Shown here: positions 11,147-21,552 of the stretch, piece after piece
Layout: every line of letters begins with the position of its first letter
Position numbering within the stretch: position 1 is the stretch's first letter
Translations under genes and position numbers: made by a program
DNA from: Bretschneidera sinensis
Taxonomy: Eukaryota; Streptophyta; Magnoliopsida; Brassicales; Akaniaceae
Length of the DNA stretch: 64,000 nucleotides
Reading direction: 5' to 3'
Assembly: GCA_023935145.1 (NCBI GenBank)
Contig: CM043705.1
Span: 23,588,290 to 23,652,289 of the forward strand
The notes under the pieces: generated by a model
Databases searched by the model: none
Told to the model about the DNA's origin: nothing
Seen by the model: only the letters and a program-made list of their open reading frames with translations

Positions 11147-11918
11147 TGATACCGGATTTAAATAGAATTGAAGGAAACTAAACAAACAAACAACGAAATG
11201 AAAGATAGGAGTTCACCACCCAAGAGATAACACCAAAGGGATATAGAATATCACCACCCAAAGGATTAACACAAGGGATACAGAACTATAGGAATTCACC
11301 ACTCTAAGGATTATACCAAAGAGATACAGAATTACAAGAAGGAGAAAACTCTCTTCTAAAAGCCAAAGGCTGATTTCAATTTATAAACTCAAGTCTGATT
11401 TTTCAACTTACAAACACAAGTATTTATAGAGCTTAAAACAACCCTCTAAGCTTAGGACAAGCAAGAAAACAAGGCATAAAACATGCAAGCAAACAATCCC
11501 TAAAACAAGGAAGGAGACAATCCCTAAAACATGCAAGGAATCAAGGAAAAGGCCAAAAGAAGAATACAATCCCGGAATTTCGGGAGGACCCAACTAGCAG
11601 AATTCAAACGGCCATATCTTCTTCCACACATCTCCAAATGGGCTGAAACTTGTTGGGTTGGAAAGATGACATCTTGAACTTCAATTTAGGCTTAAGAAAG
11701 TCTCAAAAAGCAGATCGTTTGGGCCTGTTATGATGGGCATAAATCTAATAGGCTGTTGCATCCAAATCTTCTTCCACTTTGGGCATGGACCTTGCACCTT
11801 GCTTAGTTGATAAGAGATTTTGTTATTTTTTGTTGGGCAGGCCCATGTTAGGTTGGACATACCCATTTCATGAGGCCTTATTTGTTAGGTTAAAGGTTTG
11901 TTGGACACACCTGTGTCA
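11147..11918 (-). repeat. 5' LTR of TG1
   Basis: This 772-bp LTR has TG...CA termini and matches the LTR at 8259-9030 throughout by eye. It carries the promoter block with a CTATAAATA TATA motif near 11424 on the minus strand. Confidence 0.92.
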
Positions 11919-13588
11919 CTTATCTATTATTTGCTGATTTCTTTGTAGGGTTCCACCTTGGAATTATTTGGATGATGTGTCAAAACACAAGAGAATATTG
12001 GAGTCCATTAGTGACATGGGTATGTCCAACCTAACATGGGCTTGCCCAACAAAAAATCACATAATCTCTTGTCAACTAAGCAAGGTGCAAGGTCCAAGCC
12101 CAAAGTAGAGGAAGATTCGGATGCAACAGCCTACTGGATTTTGGCCCATCATAACAGGCCCAAACAATATCATTTTTGAGATTTTCTTAGGTCCAAATTG
12201 AAGTTCAAGACGTCTTCTTTCCAGCCCAACAAGTTTCAGCTCATTTGGAGATGTGTGGAAGAAGATATGACCATTTGAATTCTACTAGTTGGGTCCCCTT
12301 GAAATTTCGGGATTGTATTCCTCTTTCTTACTTTTGGCCATTCCTTGATTCTTTGCATATTTTAGGGATTGTTTCCTTACATGTTTTAGGGATTGTTTCC
12401 TTGCATGTTTCATGGCCTGTTTTTAGCATTGTTTTCTTGCTTTTCCTAAGCTTAGAGGGTTGTTCTAAGCTCTATAAATAGGGTGTTTGTAAGCTGAAAG
12501 AGATCATCTTTTCTCTTGGAACCATCTCTACTCAAAATTCAAGAAGCAAAAGGCTGAAACACTCCACCATTCCATCTCCAATTGTGAGCACATTAGGACT
12601 TTTCCAAAATGTGTTCTCCTTCATCTATCATCATAGCCGTGAGGTTCATCACCATTAACATCTCAAGCTTCCTTGAGTGTGTTCAAGAAGTGTACCCCTT
12701 ACGGCTATTCTTTTTAATTGTTTCAGCCTTGGATTCTTATGTTAGAGATTATTATTAATTCAATGAGTTTGTTAATTTTCAGATTTATTCTTTAATGTTT
12801 TTGAATTGTTCATGATATGTAGACATATTAATTCATTACATATGTTGAATTTTCAGTTCTGTTATATTGAAAACTTTGATATTGCAAATCGTTGAAGCCA
12901 TAATCGCACTTTCGATCACCTAATTGATCTGGAGTATGATTTAAAGTGGTAAAAGTTATGAACAATAGCTAATGTTCTGGAAATTGCATGTTCTTTATCC
13001 ATGGACTTTTTCATAGGAATAAGGAACATGTTATTGAATCATAATTCTTTTTGATCTTAATGATTTGTTTAAGTAATTGTAAGGATGCGCTGAGTATTAA
13101 CTTGATTGCTTAAACAAAATAACTAGCTGATGGACTTTTCCTAAGCTTAGTGATTATCTAAGAAGGAATTTATAAAGTGCATGATCTCTTTAGGCTTGCA
13201 CTTTGATTCAATTCTGATATGTGATTGAGGTACGAATTCGTTGTCTACATTGAAACAATTTGATTAGTCATTTAACAAACTTGATTTTCTGAATTGTGAG
13301 AGAAAATGATCAATTGTAAATAATTGTTCTTTAATTTCCTTAGTAAAATTAGTAAAAAGAAAAATCAGATCATGAAAACCCCCTAATCTTGTGTAATGTT
13401 AATAGATGTAGATTTATATTTGTTTATAAACTGCTAATTAAACCAATCAAATTATTTTTTTATTATTTTTATGACTCTTTAGTATAGAGTACCCGCAATC
13501 CCCGGCCAATAATGATACCCTACTAATCACTTTACTACAATCTTCTGCAGGGTTTGTTGATGACCGAAATAAACGGTCTATCAGTAGA

Positions 13589-13692
13589 CACCTCAATGAA
13601 CTCATGTGGACACTCCTCAGCCCGAGGACAATTTCTCAAATACACATTAAGATAAGATGTTGATCCGTTTTTCTTTTCTTTGCTGATTCCTC
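13589..13692. other. nad4 downstream sequence
   Basis: This is mitochondrial sequence immediately past the nad4 stop codon on the minus strand, up to the target duplication of A2. No feature is visible in it. Confidence 0.5.
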
Positions 13693-13781
13693 TCAATGAA
13701 ATTTGCCATGTTGCACTAAGTTACTTATGGATGTATGCATGCAGTCCGGGAACACTTTGGGGTGAACACCCATCCGAACAA
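13693..13781 (-). pseudogene. nad4: nad4 exon 4 (NUMT copy)
   Basis: This 89-bp exon is the length known for nad4 exon 4 and encodes the C-terminus of NADH dehydrogenase subunit 4, ending in NLVQHGKFH and TGA. Arg, His and Pro stand where the mature plant protein has Trp, Tyr and Leu (VRMGVHPKVFPDC). This is expected of genomic sequence before C-to-U RNA editing. It is preceded on its strand by a group II intron end (...AC) and domain V. In a mitochondrion the product is a membrane subunit of complex I; this nuclear copy cannot be edited or trans-assembled there. Confidence 0.9.
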
Positions 13782-16553
13782 GTAGGGTCAATAGTTCAGC
13801 ATTTAGGCCGTAACATTTAGCAACAAAAAAAGTCTTTAACCCAACAAGTGCTCTCTGAACCAAGCTAGATAGTCTCCTATCACTAGGCTCACCAACCAAC
13901 CTGGACTTTGATTCTTATTATTCCTACCGGATATCAAAACCATAAGGATTGTTTCCAGCCATGAGTTCCCATATGACATAAGCGCTCTTGGGTGGGCTGG
14001 GCCATTCCATCAAATCTTTGAGAAGGGGCCCAATCTCGTATTTGATGGTCGGCGTGGCGATAGGCTTCGCTTCTACGACTGCCTCCCCAGCCGTTGCAAA
14101 CACTGAGCGAGAACGGTAAGGGGCGCACAAACAATGTCGCTGCGCGGGGATGCGATTTGCCAAGCTGGGGCAAACAAAGCCGTCCGGCCCTACAGGATTA
14201 GGAATGCGAAGGCCTTTCCTTCGAAAGGAGACCCGGGAAAGAAAGAGCTATGCTAGTGACCAACCCTTTCGTAGTGACTTCGAATCAATAGGCCTCTCCT
14301 TTTTTCTCATTTTGTTTGAGGCGGGCCGAATAGAGAATGAAATGTCGAAATAGGGGAAGGGTTCCAAACCTTTTTTTGGTTTAAGGGCTGCTCGCCCTAC
14401 CGAAATACCAAAGGCTTTCGAGGCTTACACCTCCCTATTACACGACCTAAAATAGAATTTCAGTAGCGCCCTTAGAATCTAAGCCTTTTTGAAGCGCCAG
14501 TAGTTGTAGCTGTGGGTAGGGCTTTCGTTCTTATCGCTTCGGGTTCCGATCTATATGACCTCCGGGCGGTACAAAGTACACCTCTTCCATAGAGGCAGGT
14601 AGTAACCTAACCTTTAAAAGTCTGTTCAAGGGGGGAGCCCTCTCTCTTATCTATCAATGGAAAGATCTCCGTGCGTGGCGTAATAAAGAATCCTAGAAAA
14701 GATCGATTGAGACTCCCTGCCCGGTCCCACGGAGATCTCTACGTACATGTCCAGTCCAGGACAACTGAGATCTTCCGGTCTGCGTGCGTGGGAGCAGCTC
14801 AAACAGAGTCTGGTCTGAATTCAAGCCTGGCCCGCCCTTCTGCTGCTAGACCCGGGAATGGTGCCAGGCGAGGGCGCCGCTATGCCCCTCTGCTCTGCTG
14901 CGGCCGGCCCCCGGACTATGTAAAAGAATCGAGGCCGGGGCGGTCTCGCCCATAGTGGTTCCCCCCGCCTTTGGTGATTATCCAAACAAATAGGCCTAGA
15001 TCTATGCCCCTTAATGAATTGAATGGTCCTTCGACCTTCATTTGATTCCGACGGCCGGCATAGATATAAATCTCATGAGACCCACCCACTATTACTACGA
15101 AAAAAGCCCTGCCCTTTTCCTTCGCTACTAGGAAAGTAAGCAACCTCTATTAGCGCCGGACCTTGAGTTGAATTTCTCGTGTCATGTGCAACGTCCATCA
15201 ATGATGGTTCATTAATGTCCATCGATTTAGACTCCTTCCCCCTTCCCAACTACGAAAAAGATCGAGAGGAGCCCGAAAGTCCCCAAACCAAGAACGGAAA
15301 CGGAAGCCTTTCGATTCGCTCCCCATTCTCTCTTAAATAAAGCTCGCCCTTGAGTCCTGGGCAGGTCGGCCGGGTCTTTCCGTTCTGTTCCCGCCACGAG
15401 AAAGACGCACGGAAGAGGTATGCCCAGCGCGCGGAGGATCCGTTGAGAGTTTCTGTTGTCTCGGTAAGGAACTGTACGATCTTTTCCCCTATTGTATTGA
15501 ATCAATAAAAAAATAGGTCAGTGCTACGACCCCCTATTGTTTGATCCAATATTGACCGGGGACGAGCCCCGACTTCCATAGGTCCTTGGTTTGACCTCCT
15601 GTAGTGGTCCTTGCTTTTAATAAAGCGGAGCGGGGCCAATTTCTCGTTCTTGCTCCGTGTGCCCCCCTTTCATCGAGTGCCCACTGGGCTGTTGGCCTAC
15701 CAAGTACTTGCCTGCTGCTCCTGCCGCCAGCTTGACGGGCTCCGCGCTCGTTATCCTTACTGTTCTCTCTGCTGGAGCCCCTCCCATTGCTCTAGCCATA
15801 AGCTATGGCAGCTCCGGCTCGCAACCACAGGGGCCCGCCCTGCGAGGCCAGAGTGGGCTCAGCAGTCAGCCTCCATTCGAATTAAGTTAGGGGGTCTTTC
15901 GCTTTTGCCAGATCTAGAGAGACACTATGAGTCCTACGTCCAAGATTCCATCGCCGCGGCCATCTGGTTCACCGGTACTACCAAAAAGTCTCATGCTTAC
16001 GTTACTCTTATGGATGGTTTTCTTATTTTGGACTACGAAGACCCCGGTCGTGCTTCTGGTTTCCATTCCCATCATCATATTGATGATAAATCTCCTCGTG
16101 CTCTGCCATAAGAACTTGGAGTCCGTATCATGGTGAAGGTAAGGTAACGCTGTGATTCTTGCTCAAAAAACAGACCGAACGCGTTCGAGTTATTGGCTCG
16201 TCCGACCCAGCAGCATTCATGAGTCGCTCGTTCAACTGTCCCTCGGAGACACGGTCGAGAAGTACCATGCATGGTTGCCCTCCGTCCTTTCTTTCTCTCG
16301 GTCCCACCCAGAAAGATACGGCTCGAAAAAAAAAAAGTGAGCGCCCCCGCGCGAGCCTTATTTTATTAGTAAAGTCAAGCTTTGGCTCCCTAAAGACTAA
16401 AAAAATGAATCAAAAAAAGGGGGGACTTATGCAACGGGCTATGCCACCCAAACCAACTGAGGGAAGTCGCATCCGTCCCATCGCAAGCACCTACAATGTC
16501 ATGATCACATTGGTTTACCCTTTTTTCTTTGGTAGTTCAACGGACGGTCGCCC
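13782..16553 (-). other. nad4: nad4 intron 3 (group II, nad4i1399)
   Basis: The intron lies between exons 3 and 4, is 2772 bp long and has no insertion. It starts GGGCGACC on the minus strand, ends in AC and has a clear domain V 75 nt before the 3' splice site. Open frames inside it are short and show no maturase features. Confidence 0.8.
13857..13890 (-). ncRNA. Group II intron domain V, nad4 intron 3
   Basis: This is a 34-nt hairpin reading GAGCC...GGTTC on the minus strand with a GAGA tetraloop closed by ATAG/CTAT. It is the catalytic helix of group II introns, placed 75 nt upstream of the 3' splice site as expected. Confidence 0.85.
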
Positions 16554-16979
16554 CTCCAACAAGAAAAGGTATAAATATGGAAACTTCTCTGCCATTTGAA
16601 TCGGAGAATTTATGGAGGAAATCGGGTTTTAAATTTCCAGAAACCACACGATTATATAGGCAAAGGGAATACGCCGCGCCTAAAATCATCCCAAGCGCTG
16701 CTAATGTGGCTACTAAGCTATTTCTTTGGAAAGCTCCTACTAAGATGGGAAATTCCCCGATAAAGCTGCTAGTAGTACCAGGTGAACTCATATTGGCCAA
16801 AGTAAAAGAAAAGGAAATGGTAGAGAGATTCGGCATGGTGCTCACTAAACCTCCGTAATATCTAACAAGTCGAGTCTTATGTCGGTCATATAGAACACCA
16901 ACACATAGAAAAAGGGCGGAAGGAACCAGTCCATGACTTAACATCGGTGGAATGCTACCTCCAATTCCCTGTATGTTCG
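16554..16979 (-). pseudogene. nad4: nad4 exon 3 (NUMT copy)
   Basis: This encodes the middle to C-terminal part of NADH dehydrogenase subunit 4, from NIQGIGGS to FIPFLVG, with several membrane helices. The reading frame is open. Its length is 426 bp, against 423 bp known for angiosperm exon 3; the extra codon appears to be a second Thr in SSPGTTSSF. Ser and Pro at several sites where the mature protein has Leu, Phe or Ser (LVPSALF, TISFSF, GEFPIL) show unedited genomic sequence. A Cys in YSLCLY where Trp is usual looks like a post-transfer mutation. Confidence 0.9.
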
Positions 16980-17089
16980 ATAGAGCGAAAGATTCCTCCC
17001 CGGAGTACGCCGATTACCCCCCGAACCGTACAAGATAGTTACCACCTATCATACGGCTTTCTAACTTCACTTCTTTTTTTGGTCGTTCC
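16980..17089 (-). other. nad4: nad4 intron 2, 3' part
   Basis: This is the 3' end of group II intron nad4i976, ending in AT before exon 3 and containing domain V. It is cut at 17089 by the insertion of C1; the target duplication GTTCC occupies 17085-17089. The rest of the intron resumes at 26630. Confidence 0.85.
17023..17059 (-). ncRNA. Group II intron domain V-like hairpin, nad4 intron 2
   Basis: The minus strand reads AGCCGTATG...GTACGGTTC with an ATAG/CTAT upper stem. The apical loop is longer than the usual four bases, giving 37 nt rather than 34, and the first base pair is changed (AAGC for GAGC). It lies 43 nt from the 3' splice site. Confidence 0.7.
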
Positions 17090-17168
17090 TGACATGGGTA
17101 TGTCCAACCTAGCATGGGCCTGCCCAACAAAAATCTAATAATCTCTTGTCAACTAAGCAAGGTGCAAG

Positions 17169-17940
17169 TGACACAGGTGTGTCCAACAAACCTTTAACCT
17201 AACAAATAAGGCCTCATGAAATGGGTATGTCCAACCTAACATGGGCCTGCCCAACAAAAAATAACAAAATCTCTTATCAACTAAGCAAGGTGCAAGGTCC
17301 ATGCCCAAAGTGGAAGAAGATTTGGATGCAACAGCCTATTAGATTTATGCCCATCATAACAGGCCCAAACGATCTGCTTTTTGAGACTTTCTTAAGCCTA
17401 AATTGAAGTTCAAGATGTCATCTTTCCAACCCAACAAGTTTCAGCCCATTTGGAGATGTGTGGAAGAAGATATGGCCGTTTGAATTCTGCTAGTTGGGTC
17501 CTCCCGAAATTCCGGGATTGTATTCTTCTTTTGGCATTTTCCTTGATTCCTTGCATGTTTTAGGGATTGTCTCCTTCCTTGTTTTAGGGATTGTTTGCTT
17601 GCATGTTTTATGCCTTGTTTTCTTGCTTGTCCTAAGCTTAGAGGGTTGTTTTAAGCTCTATAAATACTTGTGTTTGTAAGTTGAAAAATCAGACTTGAGT
17701 TTATAAATTGAAATCAGCCTTTGGCTTTTAGAAGAGAGTTTTCTCCTTCTTGTAATTCTGTATCTCTTTGGTATAATCCTTAGAGTGGTGAATTCCTATA
17801 GTTCTGTATCCCTTGTGTTAATCCTTTGGGTGGTGATATTCTATATCCCTTTGGTGTTATCTCTTGGGTGGTGAACTCCTATCTTTCATTTCGTTGTTTG
17901 TTTGTTTAGTTTCCTTCAATTCTATTTAAATCCGGTATCA
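17169..17940 (+). repeat. 5' LTR of TG2
   Basis: This 772-bp LTR runs from TGACACAGG to CCGGTATCA. It carries a CTATAAATA TATA motif near 17658 within the promoter block shared with the other families. Confidence 0.92.
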
Positions 17941-17943
17941 AAT

Positions 17944-17955
17944 TGGTATCAGAGC
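17944..17955 (+). other. Primer-binding site of TG2 (tRNA-iMet)
   Basis: TGGTATCAGAGC lies three bases after the 5' LTR and is complementary to the 3' end of initiator methionine tRNA. Confidence 0.9.
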
Positions 17956-18009
17956 TTTGGTTTCTCAAGTGTGATATCTAACACCTTGATTTCCATAGTT
18001 CTTGTTATT

Positions 18010-20085
18010 ATGGCTAGTCGTCGTCAAGCTATTCCAGTAGCAGCTCCAGAAGCACCACCGCAAGGAGATCCGCGAGATATCGAGATGGAAGCCTTGAGGA
18101 GACAAGTGCAGCAACTCGAACATCGCCTAGAGCGTTACGGAACTTCTGAACATGGTGCCCCTCATCATGGCTCAGACGTTCAAGTTTCCAGCAATGATGG
18201 AGACAAAGTTAATCCTTTTCACCAAGCTCGTAGTCACGCCTCAATTGACAGCACACCACCTCACCCCCGTGAGCTAAGAAATCATGTTTTCCGACGTGAT
18301 TATGATGTCAAGGTGGACATTCCAGAATTTGAAGGAATGATGCAACCAGATGATTTCATTGATTGGCTTACTACCGTTGAGCGAATCTTTGATTTTAAAG
18401 ATGTTCCAGAAAATCGTAAAGTGAAAGTTGTTGCCATCAAGCTAAGGAAACATGCTTCAATCTGGTGGGAGCATTTGAAGAGGCAGCGAGAACGTGAAGG
18501 AAGAGTACGTATTACAACATGGGCAAAGATGAGGAGAGAGCTAAAAAGAAAGTATTTACCTAACCACTGCAAACAAGATGCTTTTATGAAATTTCATAAT
18601 TTCAAGCAAAGGCAGTTGTCCGTGAAGGAGTATACAGCAGAGTTTGATCATCTAATGATTTGTTGTGATGTTGTTAAGCAAGAGGAGCAGATGATAGCCC
18701 GCTATCTTGGTGGGTTACGTGTTGAAATTAGTGATGTGGTGCAGCTGCAACCATATTGGACTTACAATGATGTTTGCAAACTAGCTATGAAGGTGGAGAA
18801 GCAACAGAAAGAAAAACATGGCAGTTGTTTTCGATCCTTTATTCAAGATGGAGTTTCTAACCGTGGTAGTGGTTCCACTTCTAAAACCACGACCATACCC
18901 AAGGCAATCGCGGCCAAGCCAAGGAATGAAACTATATCAGGTTCAAATTGTCCAGTCATTTCTGATACAACTCGAAGTTGTTTCAAATGTCAAGATTTTG
19001 GACATATTGCTTCTGGTTGTACAAATCACAAAATGGTGTCTCTTGTGGAAGAAGACATGGAAACAGAAGGTGAGCATGATTTTTCACCAGAAACTAATGA
19101 ACATGTTGCTGTGGAAGAAGAAATTACTTATGCTGATCGAAGGGAGGCTCTTGTGGTTCAAAGAAGCCTCAACGTAACCTATGTGGAAGATGAATGGTTG
19201 CAGAACAATATTTTTCATACTAGATACACTTCTCATGGAAAGGTATGTAACGTCATCATTTATGAAGGAGGTTGTGAAAATGTTGTGGCATCAACAATGG
19301 TGGAGAAACCAAAGCTAAAAACTGAAGATCATCCAGAACCTTTCAAATTCCAGTGGCTTCGCAAAGGCAATGAAGTGAAGGTAAATAAAAGATGCTTGGT
19401 TGAATTTTCCATTGGCAAGAATTATAAAGATGCTGTAGTTTGTGACATAGTGCCTATGGATGCATATCATTTGTTGCTTGGTAGACCTTGGCAGTATGAT
19501 AGAAAGACTAAGCATGAAGGTTTCAAAAATACTTATTCTTTTGAAAAGGATGGAGTTAAGGTCCTTTTGGTTCCATTGAAAATGGTTCATGTTCCTAAAC
19601 CTTCTTTTGGGGAGGGAACTAATTTGTCGACCAAATCTGGGGTTGAAAAAGCATTGATGGAGAATGGTGAAGGCTTTGCAATTGTGGTAAGGGAAGAGAA
19701 AGAACCAACAGAAATCCCCCCTTCTTTGATTCCATTCCTCATGGAATTTAGTGATGTTGTTCCAGAAGAAATTCCCCATGCCCTTCCACTTATGAGAGAT
19801 ATGCAGCATTGCATTGATCTTGTACCAGGATTTGTGTTGCCTAACAAACCAGCCTATCGATTGAACCTTAAGGAGCATGAAGTATTACAGAGACAAATTG
19901 AAGAGTTGATAGAAAAGGGGCTTGTTAGAGAGGGCATGAGCTACCTTGTGCTTATGGAGTTTCTACAACCTTTAATGTCTCAGATCTTTCTCCTTACTTT
20001 GAGGATCAAGAAGACCCAGTGGACTTGGGGGCAAGTCTTCATCAACCGGGGGAGTCTGACACAGGTGTGTCCAACAAACCTTTAA
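18010..20085 (+). CDS. gag: Gag plus inactive protease of TG2
   Basis: The frame is 691 codons, from the first ATG after the primer site (MASRRQA) to a stop inside the 3' LTR. The order is a charged helical N-terminus (DIEMEALRRQVQQLEHRLERY), the Gag domain, a CCHC zinc knuckle and a retropepsin-like domain with LLGRPWQYDRK. The protease active site is YEGG instead of DGGS, as in TG1, so the loss is ancestral to the family. The frame has no internal stop, in contrast to the broken C1 around it, which suggests that Gag has been kept functional. The last 47 residues are out-of-frame readings of the CRM C-terminus. Confidence 0.88.
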   Translation: MASRRQAIPVAAPEAPPQGDPRDIEMEALRRQVQQLEHRLERYGTSEHGAPHHGSDVQVSSNDGDKVNPFHQARSHASIDSTPPHPRELRNHVFRRDYDVKVDIPEFEGMMQPDDFIDWLTTVERIFDFKDVPENRKVKVVAIKLRKHASIWWEHLKRQREREGRVRITTWAKMRRELKRKYLPNHCKQDAFMKFHNFKQRQLSVKEYTAEFDHLMICCDVVKQEEQMIARYLGGLRVEISDVVQLQPYWTYNDVCKLAMKVEKQQKEKHGSCFRSFIQDGVSNRGSGSTSKTTTIPKAIAAKPRNETISGSNCPVISDTTRSCFKCQDFGHIASGCTNHKMVSLVEEDMETEGEHDFSPETNEHVAVEEEITYADRREALVVQRSLNVTYVEDEWLQNNIFHTRYTSHGKVCNVIIYEGGCENVVASTMVEKPKLKTEDHPEPFKFQWLRKGNEVKVNKRCLVEFSIGKNYKDAVVCDIVPMDAYHLLLGRPWQYDRKTKHEGFKNTYSFEKDGVKVLLVPLKMVHVPKPSFGEGTNLSTKSGVEKALMENGEGFAIVVREEKEPTEIPPSLIPFLMEFSDVVPEEIPHALPLMRDMQHCIDLVPGFVLPNKPAYRLNLKEHEVLQRQIEELIEKGLVREGMSYLVLMEFLQPLMSQIFLLTLRIKKTQWTWGQVFINRGSLTQVCPTNL

Positions 20086-20828
20086 CCTAACAAATAAGGC
20101 CTCATGAAATGGGTATGTCCAACCTAACATGGGCCTGCCCAACAAAAAATAACAAAATCTCTTATCAACTAAGCAAGGTGCAAGGTCCATGCCCAAAGTG
20201 GAAGAAGATTTGGATGCAACAGCCTATTAGATTTATGCCCATCATAACAGGCCCAAACGATCTGCTTTTTGAGACTTTCTTAAGCCTAAATTGAAGTTCA
20301 AGATGTCATCTTTCCAACCCAACAAGTTTCAGCCCATTTGGAGATGTGTGGAAGAAGATATGGCCGTTTGAATTCTGCTAGTTGGGTCCTCCCGAAATTC
20401 CGGGATTGTATTCTTCTTTTGGCCTTTTCCTTGATTCCTTGCATGTTTTAGGGATTGTCTCCTTCCTTGTTTTAGGGATTGTTTGCTTGCATGTTTTATG
20501 CCTTGTTTTCTTGCTTGTCCTAAGCTTAGAGGGTTGTTTTAAGCTCTATAAATACTTGTGTTTGTAAGTTGAAAAATCAGACTTGAGTTTATAAATTGAA
20601 ATCAGCCTTTGGCTTTTAGAGGAGAGTTTTCTCCTTCTTGTAATTCTGTATCTCTTTGGTATAATCCTTAGAGTGGTGAATTCCTATAGTTCTGTATCCC
20701 TTGTGTTAATCCTTTGGGTGGTGATATTCTATATCCCTTTGGTGTTATCTCTTGGGTGGTGAACTCCTATCTTTCATTTCGTTGTTTGTTTGTTTAGTTT
20801 CCTTCAATTCTATTTAAATCCGGTATCA
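20057..20828 (+). repeat. 3' LTR of TG2
   Basis: This 772-bp LTR is preceded by the purine tract CCGGGGGAGTC (20046-20056). It differs from the 5' LTR by very few bases by eye, for example a codon near 17533 read as Ile versus Leu near 20421. Confidence 0.92.
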
Positions 20829-21486
20829 GCAAGGTCCAAGCCCAAAGTTGAAGAAGATTCGGATGCAACAGCTTACTGGATTTAGGTTGATCATACCAGG
20901 CCCAAACAATCTCCTTTTTGAGATTTTCTTAAGTCCAAATTAAAGTTCAAGACGTCATCTTTCCAACCAAATAAGTTTCAGCCCATTTGGAGATGTCTAC
21001 AAGAAGATATGACCATTTGAATTCTGGTCATTGGGTGCTCCTGAAAATCCGAAATTGTGTTCCTCTTTTTACTTTTGACCAATTCCTTGATTCCTTGCAT
21101 GTTTTAGGGATTGTCTCCTTCCTTGTTTTAGGGATTGTTTCCTTGCATGTTTTATGGATTGTTTTCTTACTTTTCCTAAGCTTAGAGGGTTGTTCTAAGC
21201 TCTATAAGTACTTGTGTTTGTAAGTTGAAAATCAGACTTGAGTTTATAAATTGAAATAAGCCTTTGGCTTTTAGAAGAGAGTTTTCTCCTTCTTGTAATT
21301 CTGTATCTCTTTGGTATAATCCTTAGAGTGGTGAATTCCTATAGTTCTGTATCCCTTGTGTTAATCCTTTGGGTGGTGATATTCTATATCCCTTTGGTGT
21401 TATCTCTTGGGTGGTGAACTCTTATCTTTCATTTTGTTGTTTGTTTGTTTAGTTTCCTTCAATTCTATTTAAATCCGGTATCAAAT

Positions 21487-21498
21487 TGGTATCAGAGC
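21487..21498 (+). other. Primer-binding site of C1 (tRNA-iMet)
   Basis: TGGTATCAGAGC lies three bases after the 5' LTR end at 21483. It matches the initiator tRNA primer site used by C2 and TG. Confidence 0.88.
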
Positions 21499-21552
21499 TT
21501 TGGTTTCTCAAGTGTGATATCTAACACCTTGATTTCCATAGTTCTTGTTATT

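Larger units (their letters stand above)
8259..11918 (-). mobile_element. Non-autonomous CRM-like element TG1 (TR-GAG type)
   Basis: This is a complete 3660-bp element inserted into the A2 LTR, with target duplication CTTAT (8254-8258 and 11919-11923). It has two 772-bp LTRs that look identical by eye, a tRNA-iMet primer site, a purine tract and an internal region of only 2116 bp. The internal region encodes Gag and a protease-like part, then jumps to the extreme C-terminus of a CRM polyprotein. About 2.3 kb covering RT, RNase H and integrase is absent compared with C2. A near-identical copy (TG2) lies at 17169-20828, so the deleted form itself has been mobilised, presumably by proteins from an intact relative. 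Confidence 0.92.
8016..13583 (+). mobile_element. Athila solo LTR A2, split by TG1
   Basis: A single Athila LTR lies at 8016-8258 and 11924-13583, about 1903 bp once TG1 is removed. It is framed by the perfect 5-bp duplication GTAGA (8011-8015 and 13584-13588). There is no internal region, primer site or second LTR, so it arose by recombination between the two LTRs of a former full element. It contains the shared promoter block (about 12012-12500), a TATA box and two 24-bp minisatellite units. It sits in mitochondrial-derived DNA about 100 bp downstream of nad4 exon 4. Confidence 0.92.
17169..20828 (+). mobile_element. Non-autonomous CRM-like element TG2 (TR-GAG type)
   Basis: This is the second full 3660-bp copy of the TG family, in plus orientation inside the 5' LTR of C1, with target duplication GCAAG. 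It has the same 772-bp LTRs, primer site, internal deletion and out-of-frame tail as TG1. The sequence is almost identical to TG1 and far more intact than its host element C1, so it arrived late. Sharing one deletion junction at two sites with different target duplications shows mobilisation after the deletion, not two separate deletions. Confidence 0.92.
17090..21483 (+). repeat. 5' LTR of C1, interrupted by TG2
   Basis: The two pieces, 17090-17168 and 20834-21483, sum to 729 bp, exactly the length of the 3' LTR. The first ends and the second is preceded by GCAAG, the target duplication of TG2 (17164-17168 and 20829-20833). The second piece holds the promoter block with a TATAAGTA motif near 21204. 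Confidence 0.9.

Noticed and set aside
14671..16599. Open frames in nad4 intron 3 on both strands
   Set aside because: They overlap on opposite strands and show no maturase or known mitochondrial protein motifs. They fit chance frames in GC-richer intron DNA.
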